Origin: Gillisella vitis
Lineage (GTDB): Bacteria; Pseudomonadota; Alphaproteobacteria; Rhizobiales; Rhizobiaceae
DNA length: 64,000 nucleotides
Direction of reading: 5' to 3'
NCBI RefSeq assembly: GCF_021559775.1
Contig: NZ_CP056051.1
Span: 1-64,000, forward strand
This document shows, one piece after another, positions 47,470 to 56,396 of the stretch. Every line of letters starts with the position of its first letter. Position 1 is the first letter of the stretch. The notes under the pieces were generated by a model. The model had not been told where the DNA came from. It worked only from the letters and a program-made list of their open reading frames with translations, and did not search any database. The position numbers were made by a program, and so were the translations under genes.

Positions 47470-47998
47470 GAACAGAACCTTCCCGTGGTGTCGCAATCAA
47501 AATGACCCGACCGCCGGTTTCTCATCCGACGCAACAGTACGGCATCATGCCGTTAACACAAGGGAGAGTGTTCTCAAGCGAGCCTTTCCGGTCGCCTCAG
47601 TAGGAGAATCTGCGGTACGCCCCCAAGCCTCTTTCCTGACCCCTTGATCGGGGAGTTAGTAAACCGAGTACGCCCGGTCCCATGGACCTTTAGTTCGGAG
47701 GAACCTGGACATGCGCCCATGGCTCCCCGACCCAAAAAGGTCAAGGAATCCGGTGCCTTGTCGGCAGGCACCAACCGACGTACTTCGGGGTTACTACGCC
47801 CCAAGGCTGCGCGCAGCCCCAATTTGTTTTACAATGGAACAGGTTAATGTTTTAATCTTTTCTGAGCATGGGATAGATTCTCAACGCGGATTGGCGCTTG
47901 GCCTGCAAAGCTTTGCCGGGCTTGTCGCAGTTTTTTCGGTTAACGGTATGTTGACCATCGGAAGAGAAATTCCGCTCCTATTGTTGCGGAGCGTACCG
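47470..47998. other. Intergenic region ahead of an IS6-type transposase
   Basis: About 530 bp. It should contain the promoter of the EAL operon and the left end of the IS6-type element, whose terminal repeat I could not place. Small open frames here look random. Confidence 0.4.
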
Positions 47999-48751
47999 AT
48001 GGTTCTGAATGCCATTACCGAGAAGCTGAAACGCCAATCGAAAGACGATTTCAAGGGACGACATTTTGAGGCGTGGCTGATCGTGCAGGCGGTTGCCTGG
48101 TATTTGCGTTATCCGCTCAGCTATCGCGATTTGGAGGAAATGGTCCGGGAACGCGGTTTCGAGATTGACCATAGCACGATCAACCGCTGGGTTCTGGCCT
48201 ACGCACCGATGATCGAGAAGCGATTACGTCAGTTTCGTCGGCCACATTGCGGCTCGGTTCGCGTCAATGAGACCTACGTCAAGATCCGCGGCAAGTGGCG
48301 ATACGTGTATCGCGCAATCGACAAGCACGGCAATCCCGTCGACTTTCTGCTGACGGCAAAGCGCGATCTTGATGCCGCCAAGCGGTTCTTCCGCAAGATG
48401 CTGAAGGACGAGCCCTTGTTGTCACCGAATAAGATCGGCACGGATGGCGCCAATACGTTTCCGTCGGCGATCAAAACATTGGTCGATAGCGGGCTGTTGC
48501 ATCCAGATCCTGTGCACTATGCCACCAAGCATCTCCAACAAGGCATCGAAAGCGATCACTTCCGGCTGAAGAAGAACATGCCCAAGATCGGCGGGGTCCA
48601 GTCATTCAACACTGCGCGGCGAACCATCGCGGGTTTCCAGGCGATGCTGTGGTTGAGGAAAGGCTTCGGCTATTCCGGCGGCTGGATCGTCAACGACCAG
48701 AACGATCTGCTTGCGCGCCTCTTCGGACTGCAAAAGGTTAACAAAGTATAA
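47999..48751 (+). CDS. IS6-family transposase (third type) with a catalytic Asp-to-Asn change
   Basis: A 250-residue IS26/IS240-like transposase (MVLNAITEKLKRQSKDDFKG; YLRYPLSYRDLEEMVRERGF). The usual first catalytic Asp, as in VDETY, is Asn here: SVRVNETYVKIRGKW. The second Asp (IGTDGANTFPSAI) and the Glu (QGIESDHFRLKKN) are present. Frame intact, but the Asn should abolish metal-dependent catalysis. An in-frame open region extends upstream to 47711, but ATG 47999 gives the family start. Confidence 0.85.
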   Translation: MVLNAITEKLKRQSKDDFKGRHFEAWLIVQAVAWYLRYPLSYRDLEEMVRERGFEIDHSTINRWVLAYAPMIEKRLRQFRRPHCGSVRVNETYVKIRGKWRYVYRAIDKHGNPVDFLLTAKRDLDAAKRFFRKMLKDEPLLSPNKIGTDGANTFPSAIKTLVDSGLLHPDPVHYATKHLQQGIESDHFRLKKNMPKIGGVQSFNTARRTIAGFQAMLWLRKGFGYSGGWIVNDQNDLLARLFGLQKVNKV

Positions 48752-49078
48752 ATGCACACCGTTTAGGGGATAATCGCGGCCCACGAAAATCTTTGCGACA
48801 TGTGTGGACGGCCTCCGTTTGGCAAGGATTATTTTGGTGTTTTGACAGGTTGGTCGGTAGCAGGCATGTGTCCGGCCTTTGATTGCGGCCTCTCAAGACT
48901 GCCGCTGGCCATGATGAAGTCCGCAGATCAGGTTCCAAACAAGCCCCCGCGCTTTTCGCGCTCGTCGCAAAGCGGATTATCCCGATCCGGGTTTCGACCC
49001 TTGTCATCACACCATCAGCACCTCACCAATTCGTTTGGCCTCAAAAAACTCTCGATGCGCTTTGTCAGCTCATCGCTG
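48752..49078. other. Intergenic region, nothing recognised
   Basis: About 327 bp between two IS6-family elements. No gene, RNA or repeat that I can support; probably debris from earlier insertions. Confidence 0.4.
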
Positions 49079-49896
49079 GGCAATGTAAACTTAGCGCTTC
49101 GCAGTCATGATTTGGGGTTGAGGTTTTGGTTTAGGCGGCTTGAATGCCAGCGATTTGGTACCATGTTTGCATGGCTGTTTCTCGCAATTCGCGATGATGG
49201 GTGGATGGAATGTCGTGGCGGGGAACGTGAAAGAGGTTGGCAATCGGATCGTGGATGGAAACGAACCGTTGAAGGTGCCTCGCTGACTTGAAGCGCCTCA
49301 TAATCCTTTCACGCCGTCGGACAGGCTGATGAGAATTCTCGGCCCGATTGTTCAGGCCCTTGTGCGAGCGATGTTCGATACCGGGCATGATATCACGCTT
49401 CGCCGCACCGTAGGATCGAAGCTTGTCGGTGATTATCACACGCGGCGCACGGCATTGCCCTTTCAGAAGCTTTCGCATCAAACGCTTTGCCGCCTTGGCA
49501 TCGCGGCGGCTTTGCACCAGCACGTCGAGAACAAAACCGTCCTGATCGACGGCGCGCCAGAGCCAATGTTTCTTGCCGGCGATCGTGATGACAACCTCGT
49601 CGAAGTGCCATTTGTCACCGAGCCTGCCGGCAGATCGCTTGCGGATATCATTGGCAAAATGTCTACCGAACTTCTCCGCCCAGAGCCTCACGTTTTGGTG
49701 AGAGACGATGAGGCCACGGGCAGCCAGCATATCCTCGACCATCCGCAGGCTCAGCGGAAACCGGAAATAGAGCCAAACGGCATGGGCAATCACCTCGGCT
49801 GTAAATCGATGGAGACGATAAAGAGGATCACGGGCAAATCTGGTCATGCCACAAGATCCCAAATGTTGATCGATGCCAGGTTAACTTTACAGTGCC
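49079..49896 (-). mobile_element. IS6-family element, copy 5 (818 bp, inverted)
   Basis: Complete, same terminal repeats as copies 1-3, orientation as copy 3. Flanks CATCGCTG and CCATGAAG do not match. It removes the last codons of the glycoamylase gene. Confidence 0.92.
49131..49847 (-). CDS. IS6-family DDE transposase, copy 5
   Basis: Intact 238-residue transposase with the copy 1 haplotype (RLHRFTAE, NDIRKRSAGRL). It has one private change, SHQNVRLW instead of SHQTVRLW in the helix-turn-helix region. Confidence 0.92.
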   Translation of the reverse strand: MTRFARDPLYRLHRFTAEVIAHAVWLYFRFPLSLRMVEDMLAARGLIVSHQNVRLWAEKFGRHFANDIRKRSAGRLGDKWHFDEVVITIAGKKHWLWRAVDQDGFVLDVLVQSRRDAKAAKRLMRKLLKGQCRAPRVIITDKLRSYGAAKRDIMPGIEHRSHKGLNNRAENSHQPVRRRERIMRRFKSARHLQRFVSIHDPIANLFHVPRHDIPSTHHRELRETAMQTWYQIAGIQAA

Positions 49897-51094
49897 CCAT
49901 GAAGAGATTCCATAGAAGCCCCGACCGGTGGTTCTCGATCATCGCCACGATCGGCCCCTGGTTTACGGCGAGGTAGCTTTTCGAAATCCACCGTCCATTG
50001 GCCGCGAACGCATCGACAAATCCGTAGCGGCCCCAGAGCCGCCCATCGGCAGCCACAAGATAATACCTGAGCGCGGCTTCAGCCGCTTCTGGCAGGTATG
50101 GAAAACTCGAGAGTGCCGCCGTTGGGGCAATAATCCCGCGGTCATTGTCCGGCGCGCTGGCGATATATTTTCTTGGCCCGTGCGACGACGTCAGCCCCCA
50201 ACAAGCCGCACCATAGCCGGCATGCTGGTGCGGATTGGCCACGGCGTGAGCATGGTGGATCGACGCATGAGCGACGTTCTGTTCCCAGTAGTCGCAATAT
50301 CGGTCCCGCATCCTGCTTGGGTCGAGGCCGCAGAAGGAGGAGTGCGCCAGGAAGAGGGGACCCCCGAACGGCCGGCCTACCGGCAGTATGTGGCCGTAGT
50401 AGCCATTGCCATTTCGCAATGTTCCATTTCCGGCCCAACCGTGATGAAAAACATTGTCGTCAATTGCGTGGCGTCCCGCGCCCGCAGCAAGAATGTAAGC
50501 GAGCAGCCCCTCATTCCAACCCGTGATCGGAAGCGCCATCTTCCATTGATGCTTTGGGCTCCAATGCCAATACAGCGGCCTGGATGGCTCAGGCGCGTAC
50601 CAACACCGCTCGACCTCATCGACCAATTCCTGGATCAATATGCGTAGCGGACGCTCTCCTGGTGCCTCGCCATCGAAATATTGGCGTGCGCATATCAAGC
50701 CTTGTAGAAGGAGGGCGGTCTCGACGAGATCGCCGCCATCGTCACGGTGCGAGAAAGGCACGACCTCTCCGGTTGAGCCGTTGATGAAATGCGGGAATGC
50801 GCCATGGAAACGCGGCACATCCTTCAGAAAGGCGACCGTCAGAAGCATCCGCTCCATCGCTTGCCCGCGGTCGATCCAGCCACGGCTGACGGCGACAATG
50901 ATAGCCAGGAACGAAAATCCCGAGCCGCTGATGGAAACGAGATCGTTGCGCGCATCACCCCAGGTCAACCTGCGATCATAGGCAAGGCCACTGACGGGAT
51001 GCGCACCCTCCCAGAAATAGGCAATCGTCGTCCTCTGAACGCGATCGAGCAGTTCTTCGAGCGGGGTTGAGCGGGATGGCGGCGTATTGGTCAT
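49897..51094 (-). pseudogene. Glycoamylase-family protein (PF10091-like), 3' end removed by IS6 copy 5
   Basis: From Met 51094 (MTNTPPSRSTPLEELLDRVQ) the protein reads as the (alpha/alpha)-barrel glycoamylase family also found at the end of rhizobial cyclic beta-glucan synthases: TTIAYFWEGAHPVSGLAYDR, SISGSGFSFLAIIVAVSRGW, ALPITGWNEGLLAYILA, NPHQHAGYGAACWGLTSSHG and GPIVAMIENHRSGLLWNLFM. After LFMG the frame enters the IS element. Only about 10-20 residues seem to be lost, so some activity cannot be excluded. No signal peptide. A 13-codon upstream extension is open. Confidence 0.8.
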
Positions 51095-51262
51095 ATGCTG
51101 TGAAATCTCGGCGCTTGCGACGCATCGTGCCATGGCGGCGATACGATTTTGCCGTTACCAGCCGTTGGGAATCGAAGCTCTCTCGCTTTCGACGAGATTG
51201 GATGACCCAATCACCCAATCCGAACAAGGGGTTGTCGGTTCGTATCTCATCAAGGCGAAAAA

Positions 51263-51589
51263 TTATTTTTCGGTGGCCAATTCGCTGAAATTCTTGATGC
51301 TGACTGAGGTATCGGGGAACTTTGCTGTGATCTCCAGCGTGCCGCCAAGAGCTTCGATGTAGCGTCGCAGGTTGCTGACATAAATATCGGCACGCTGCTC
51401 CAGCTTTGCGACAGCCGGCTGCTTCACGTGGAGTGCGCGCGCTACATCCTGCTGGGTCTTTTCACGCGCTTGACGCAGCTCATGCAACGCCATTTCCTCG
51501 AGAATTGCCTTGGTTGCTTCATCATTGCGGGCGCGACGTTCAGGCGCCATACTCTTGCGCAGGTCGTTAAAGGAGCGATGTCCAGTCAT
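51263..51589 (-). CDS. higA: HigA-type antitoxin, XRE family
   Basis: A 108-residue antitoxin with a Cro/C1-type helix-turn-helix: LRQAREKTQQDVARALHVKQ and AVAKLEQRADIYVSNLRRYI, then EALGGTLEITAKFPD, the usual ending of HigA-type XRE antitoxins. Its start overlaps the toxin stop by ATGA; toxin-first order is the hallmark of higBA. It should bind the double palindrome upstream of the operon. Confidence 0.88.
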   Translation of the reverse strand: MTGHRSFNDLRKSMAPERRARNDEATKAILEEMALHELRQAREKTQQDVARALHVKQPAVAKLEQRADIYVSNLRRYIEALGGTLEITAKFPDTSVSIKNFSELATEK

Positions 51590-51945
51590 ATCAACCCTTC
51601 CTTCCCGATCTCGATCAGGTAATTGTCATATAGGCGATCAGCGACCGGAATCATGATTTCGTAAAAGCGGTCGTCGCCGGTTTTATTTCCACCGACCAGC
51701 AAAATAGCGGTGCGACGCGGATCGAAAGCGTAGAATACCCGGTAGGGTTCACCACCGCTCTGAATCCGCAATTCCCGCATATGTTCGTGCCTGGAGCCTT
51801 CGATGCCGGATGAGTATGGGAAGGGGAGTTGGGGTCCTTTGGCTTCGAGAAGCCCGACCACCCTTACAATATCGTCCTGAATGGCTTCGACCAACGTCGC
51901 GTACCACTCACCAAACTCATCGGTATATTCAACGCTCCAACTCAT
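51586..51945 (-). CDS. higB: HigB-type toxin, RelE/ParE superfamily
   Basis: A 119-residue toxin of the Gp49/HigB group (PF05973), presumed ribosome-dependent mRNase. MSWSVEYTDEFGEWYATLVE opens it, LEAKGPQLPFPYSSGIEGSR follows, and the conserved core reads MRELRIQSGGEPYRVFYAFD, RRTAILLVGGNKTGDDRFYE. Length and motif order are complete. The frame is open far upstream, but ATG 51945 sits just below the palindromic operator and gives the family's start. Cognate antitoxin immediately downstream. Confidence 0.88.
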   Translation of the reverse strand: MSWSVEYTDEFGEWYATLVEAIQDDIVRVVGLLEAKGPQLPFPYSSGIEGSRHEHMRELRIQSGGEPYRVFYAFDPRRTAILLVGGNKTGDDRFYEIMIPVADRLYDNYLIEIGKEGLI

Positions 51946-51959
51946 CGATGCTCCAAATG

Positions 51960-52005
51960 TATTCCATCTGTGGAATATTTCAAGCGATATTCCACAGATG
52001 GAATA
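51960..52005. promoter_or_regulatory. Double palindromic operator upstream of higBA
   Basis: Two 18-bp sites, TATTCCATCTGTGGAATA (51960-51977) and TATTCCACAGATGGAATA (51988-52005), 10 bp apart. They are perfect reverse complements, and each is itself a palindrome around TATTCCA-N4-TGGAATA. Start-to-start spacing is 28 bp. It lies 14 bp upstream of the toxin ATG, as expected of a HigA autoregulatory operator. Confidence 0.75.
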
Positions 52006-52154
52006 ACTCGATCGCTTTCGACTGGCAAGTGACGACGATACTAAGTTGCAAGTGTCTGCGATCTCAATCGATTCCAGCGAGTTTGTCATCTGTACCTGCT
52101 TAGGAGCGAGATGGATTCTCGATGCGGCCTCCGCAAGTCGGCCGATTACTAGGC

Positions 52155-52187
52155 AAAAAATAGGGCCACCGGAAAACCGAGGCCCTT
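52155..52187 (-). terminator. Rho-independent terminator of the small RNA
   Basis: On the minus strand, AGGGCC and GGCCCT form a stem around a GC-rich loop region (CGGTTTTCCG can extend it), directly followed by ATTTTTT (complement of 52155-52161). Confidence 0.8.
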
Positions 52188-52275
52188 GAAGTGTGAAGGT
52201 TAAAACCTCCAGGGGGGAACAGCTGATGCGATGGCACTGGGAGGAGGCCGTCGCGTGCATCAGCTATGGGCTTTA
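52156..52275 (-). ncRNA. CCUCCUCCC-motif small RNA (alpha-r14 / cuckoo-like)
   Basis: A minus-strand transcript of about 120 nt. A -10-like TATTCT (complement of 52281-52286) precedes it. The first hairpin has a stem AGCTGATGC / GCATCAGCT whose loop displays CCTCCTCCC, an anti-Shine-Dalgarno sequence. A second unpaired C-rich stretch TTCCCCCC follows, then the terminator hairpin. This matches the two-hairpin layout of the alphaproteobacterial CCUCCUCCC-motif RNAs (alpha-r14, 'cuckoo'), thought to bind ribosome-binding sites of target mRNAs. Assignment from motif and structure only. Confidence 0.6.
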
Positions 52276-52704
52276 TGCCTAGAATATATGCGATGCGCAA
52301 ACAAAAATTGTGCAATGCACCTATGCGCGAAACGACGAGATAATCGACGCCGCGGAATTCGGGGTTCCACGTCGCATATGAGCCGTCTCCACCATTCGTA
52401 AGCATTGACCCCAAACTGATGCCGGGGTGGAAAGAACCAAGCACCAAGGTATCGGGGGCAGCGATGAGGTCTGCATTAGCATGATCATTGTCGGTCGGAG
52501 GCGGGCCCATAGGAGACAGCCCATTCCCGCTCTTGATGGATGGCTTCCTGGTCCGGCCCCGGATCTCCGTCGATCAACCCGCTGACGGGGTCCGCTAGCA
52601 AGCTGCGGCCGCTCCGGCTCCGCCTTCGCGGTGATCGCGACCGGTTCCGGACACTGACGGGAGCATCGAGCGGGAATGGCCCGCTCCAAAGATGGAGCCC
52701 TCAG

Positions 52705-52881
52705 ATGAACACCAATCTTTCCCTTGCGCAGAACCACGCCTTCCAGCTTTCCCGCACCCTGATGGTTCCGGTCACACTCTTCCGGACGGGCGACGAGTTC
52801 GGCGTTCTGCCGAGCGACGAACTCGATGACGAAGACGATCTGGAGATCGTCCATGAATATGTTCCGGGTGGGTCTCATTGA
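52705..52881 (+). CDS. Small acidic hypothetical protein
   Basis: 58 residues: MNTNLSLAQNHAFQLSRTLM, then VLPSDELDDEDDLEIVHEYV. GGAG lies ahead of ATG 52705. It is the first of a run of plasmid backbone genes on this strand; similar short proteins occur in this position on rhizobial plasmids, as far as I recall. Function unknown. Confidence 0.6.
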   Translation: MNTNLSLAQNHAFQLSRTLMVPVTLFRTGDEFGVLPSDELDDEDDLEIVHEYVPGGSH

Positions 52882-53098
52882 GACCCTTCCTTTTCACAGG
52901 TGCCGCTTGCGAGCGGCAGGCGGCAAGGGAAGCTTCGCCACGGCTGGCCTCTCGGCATCGGCACAAACCTGCAGATCTGCAGGTTGCCAGCCGCGCCCTT
53001 GCCTCCTTTGCTCTTCGCGGACAGTCGAGAACGGTCCCGCAAACCGCGGGGAGATAAAAATCACGAAGAAAGGCGGACGCAGGAGCGCCGGCAAAGGA

Positions 53099-54061
53099 AT
53101 GGAGAAAAGAAAACTGGAAGATCTGCGGGACCGTGTCCCGTGCGCCGTTGTGCTGGAGCAGGCCGGTTTTGCAGTCGATGTGAAGGAAAGCACCCGACGG
53201 GCAGTTAAATATCGGCGCGGCGCGGAGATCATTATTGTCATCCACCAAGGGAGGGGTTGGTTCGACCCGCTCTCGGACGCCAAGGGCGATGTCTTCAACC
53301 TCGCCGCACACCTCGATGGACTTTCCTTCGTCGAAAGCCTGAACCAGGTCGCCGCATTGGTCGGCTTCGTTGCGAACGAACCGGTCTGGAGCCGAACTGT
53401 TCGAGATCCCGCGCCGTCTGATACCATTCCGGAGCGCTGGGCGAAGCGCCGCAAACCGTGGCGAGGGTCGATGACTTGGCGCTATCTGCAGGTTGAACGC
53501 CGCCTATCGGAGACCATCATCCGCGCCGCTATACGTGACGATGTGTTGCGAGAGGGTCCACAAGGCAGCATGTGGGCCGCGCATGTCAATGAACATGGTG
53601 CCATTTCCGGCTGGGAAGAACGCGGCCCCGACTGGCGCGGCTTCTCGACCGGCGGTTCGAAAGTGCTCTTCCGGCTCGGAGCTATCGATGCGCTCCGTCT
53701 CTGCGTCACCGAAGCCGCGATCGATGCCATGAGCCTTGCCGCCTTCGAAGGGTTGCGGGAGGGCAGTCTTTATCTCAGCACTGGAGGAGGGTGGTCACCG
53801 AGCACCGATGCTGCGGTGCGCAAGCTTGCCGCGCGTGCCGGCATCCAACTTGTCGCTGCCACGGATGCCAACATCCAAGGTGAGACCTTCGCCAGCCGAT
53901 TGCGTGACATCGCCGATGAGGCTGGTTGCGACTGGCTGCGCCTCACGCCTCCGGACGAAGACTGGAACGACGCACTGTGCGCGCGAGAAAAGGAAAAGCA
54001 GGAAAAGCAGAACGAGGGGAGACGAGGCCTGCCGCATGCCCGCCGGCCGCGTCAAGGGTGA
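53099..54061 (+). CDS. DUF3991/Toprim-domain protein (TraC-like primase family)
   Basis: A 320-residue protein. The N-terminal DUF3991-type region (about 1-115: VPCAVVLEQAGFAVD; GWFDPLSDAKGDVFNLAAHL) resembles a zinc-less primase entry domain. The C-terminal Toprim-like domain (about 180-300) has LCVTEAAIDAMSLAAFEG with the Glu and VAATDANIQGETFASRLRDI with the Asp. Such proteins are encoded on rhizobial plasmids beside DUF1419 and methylase-helicase genes and may prime transferred or replicating DNA. The start at ATG 53099 is chosen because family similarity begins there; the frame is open to 52826. Lys/Glu-rich C-terminal tail. Confidence 0.75.
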   Translation: MEKRKLEDLRDRVPCAVVLEQAGFAVDVKESTRRAVKYRRGAEIIIVIHQGRGWFDPLSDAKGDVFNLAAHLDGLSFVESLNQVAALVGFVANEPVWSRTVRDPAPSDTIPERWAKRRKPWRGSMTWRYLQVERRLSETIIRAAIRDDVLREGPQGSMWAAHVNEHGAISGWEERGPDWRGFSTGGSKVLFRLGAIDALRLCVTEAAIDAMSLAAFEGLREGSLYLSTGGGWSPSTDAAVRKLAARAGIQLVAATDANIQGETFASRLRDIADEAGCDWLRLTPPDEDWNDALCAREKEKQEKQNEGRRGLPHARRPRQG

Positions 54062-54203
54062 AGCTTCGCCCGGCTGTGCCGGCCCTTGACCCGCCCGGAC
54101 GGAGAGGCGGCCTGAAGGGAGGGGTCAGGAAGGGCTGAAGAGACGATGGCGACCATGAGGATCCGCCGCGCTCCAGTTCGGACGAGGCTGAAGGAGCCCG
54201 ATC

Positions 54204-54806
54204 ATGACCCTCTCCACCATCCGCAAAGTTTTTGAAGGTGTTGCCGATATCAGGCAGATGTTCCGCATGTTCGACCGCCACGCGCAGCGCCCGAACCGAT
54301 GGGAGGGCGACGACAGTGCGCTCTACAGCGGTGAATGGTTCGAGATTGGCGAGACATGCCACGATTACATGCTCGAGATCCTCCCGCCGCTGTGGATGCG
54401 GGGGGAGATGTTCGCCATGCGCGAGTTCCTGACCGGCTCGATCACCAGCATCTTTTTCACGCTCTTGATCGACGGGCACATCCGCTATTTCCATGGTTAC
54501 TGTGATCTGGCTGACAAGGGCTCTCCCGAACGCATGCGCAACGCGATCATCGAGCGCGAATCCCGGCCCGTTCGGGCGATGACGCGTGAAGAGCGTCTCG
54601 AGCATATCTGGTCGAGCACGGCGGATGACTATCGCGGCTATGCCGGCGAACGTTGGCCGTCAAGCGATCATGGCAAGCGTACGGTCCTGATCTACGGCGG
54701 AAAGGAGGGCACATTCCTGAAGCGGCTCGACCAGCTCACCGATACCGAGATATCCGCGAAACTGCCGGTGCATCTGCGATATCTGCCCGACGCGATCGCG
54801 GCGTGA
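54204..54806 (+). CDS. DUF1419-domain protein
   Basis: A 200-residue protein of unknown function found on rhizobial plasmids. MTLSTIRKVFEGVADIRQMF, RHAQRPNRWEGDD, YMLEILPPLWMRGEMFAMRE and TSIFFTLLIDGHIRYFHGYC are family landmarks. No catalytic motif known. GGAG precedes ATG 54204. Same strand as the Toprim-domain gene and the methylase-helicase. Confidence 0.8.
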   Translation: MTLSTIRKVFEGVADIRQMFRMFDRHAQRPNRWEGDDSALYSGEWFEIGETCHDYMLEILPPLWMRGEMFAMREFLTGSITSIFFTLLIDGHIRYFHGYCDLADKGSPERMRNAIIERESRPVRAMTREERLEHIWSSTADDYRGYAGERWPSSDHGKRTVLIYGGKEGTFLKRLDQLTDTEISAKLPVHLRYLPDAIAA

Positions 54807-56396
54807 CGGGGGCGTGACATGTTCACTTTTCCTGCCACCGACGTTCGGGCTGTGTCGGTCCGTGGTCAGCGACGCATCTGCGGATTACCACGGACGACAC
54901 GTCCCTTTTCATCAGCCTGATCCACCCCTGACCACGGCTTTCACATCCAATCTTCCAACACCCCCGCGACCATCTCCGTGCCGTTCTGCCGGCCGGGGAC
55001 GACGGCGCTTGCTCGTTTTCCAAGGAGCCTTTTCATGAGCAACAATCCCTTCACACTCGATATGTTCGGCAATACCGCTCTCTCGCCGGGACTTGGTCTC
55101 GGCGTCACGGCCTTCGGCAGCTTTTCAGCCCCTGCCAACGATGATGAACCAGAGCCGACGCCGCCCGCGCCCGCCGCAGCCTTGTCCGTCAGCGCGACCA
55201 AACAGCCGCCGCGCAGACAGGGGCATCGCGCCAACTTCTATCTCGACAGCGAAGACCGCGGCCTTGCGGCAAGCTGGAAGGAGCGGGCACGGATGAATGT
55301 CGCCGCCATCGTTACCGCCAACGAGATCGAAAATCACAACATACCCGTCACCCGCGAGCATCAGAGGAAGCTGATCCGCTTCACGGGTTTCGGGGCATCG
55401 GAGCTTGCCAACGGCATGTTCCGCAGGCCGGGTGAGATGGAGTTTCGCAAGGGTTGGGATGATCTCGGCACATCGCTGGAAACGGCGGTCGCCGAATCCG
55501 ACTATGCTTCACTCGCCCGTTGCACCCAATATGCCCACTTCACACCGGAGTTTATCATCCGGGCAATCTGGTCTGGCCTGCAACGGCTCGGCTGGCGTGG
55601 TGGACGCATTCTGGAGCCAGGTATTGGTACGGGGCTGTTTCCGGCACTGATGCCCGAAGCCTATCGCGACAACAGCTTTGTCACCGGGATCGAGCTCGAC
55701 CCGGTCACCGCCCGTATCGCCCGGCTGCTTCAGCCGAGGGCGCGGATCATCAACGCGGACTTTGCCCGCACCGATCTGGCGCCGATCTATGACCTGGCCA
55801 TTGGCAATCCGCCCTTTTCCGATCGCAGCGTCCGTTCTGACCGATCCTATCGCAAGCTCGGCCTTCGCCTCCATGACTACTTCATTGCACGGTCAATCGA
55901 TCTGTTGAGGCCCGGTGCGCTGGCCGCCTTCGTGACCAGCTCCGGCACGATGGACAAGGCGGATGCCACAGCGCGCGAGCATATTGCGAGGTCTGCGGAC
56001 CTGAGCGCCGCCATTCGATTGCCGGAGGGCAGCTTCCGTCGCGACGCCGGCACGGATGTCGTCGTCGACATCCTGTTCTTCCGCAAGCGCAAGGTCGGCC
56101 AAGCCGAGGGCGACCAGGACTGGCTCGATCTGGAAGAAGTTCGTCCCGCGACAGAGGACGAAGGCGCTATTCGCGTCAACCGCTGGTTTGCTCGGCACCC
56201 GGGTCTGGTGCTGGGCGAACATGCGCTGACCTCGGGTCCGTTCGGTGAGACCTACACCTGCCTGCCAAGCACCGGGGAGGATCTGGAAGTGGTGCTTCAA
56301 GAGGCCATCGCCCTTCTTCCCGAAGGAATTTACGACGGTGGGCCGACGCCTGTGGACATCGACTTGGAGGAGGAACTCGGTGATATCGTTGATCTA

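Noticed and set aside
47711..47998. N-terminal extension of the third IS6-type transposase
   Set aside because: The family start is at 47999 and the upstream residues look random.
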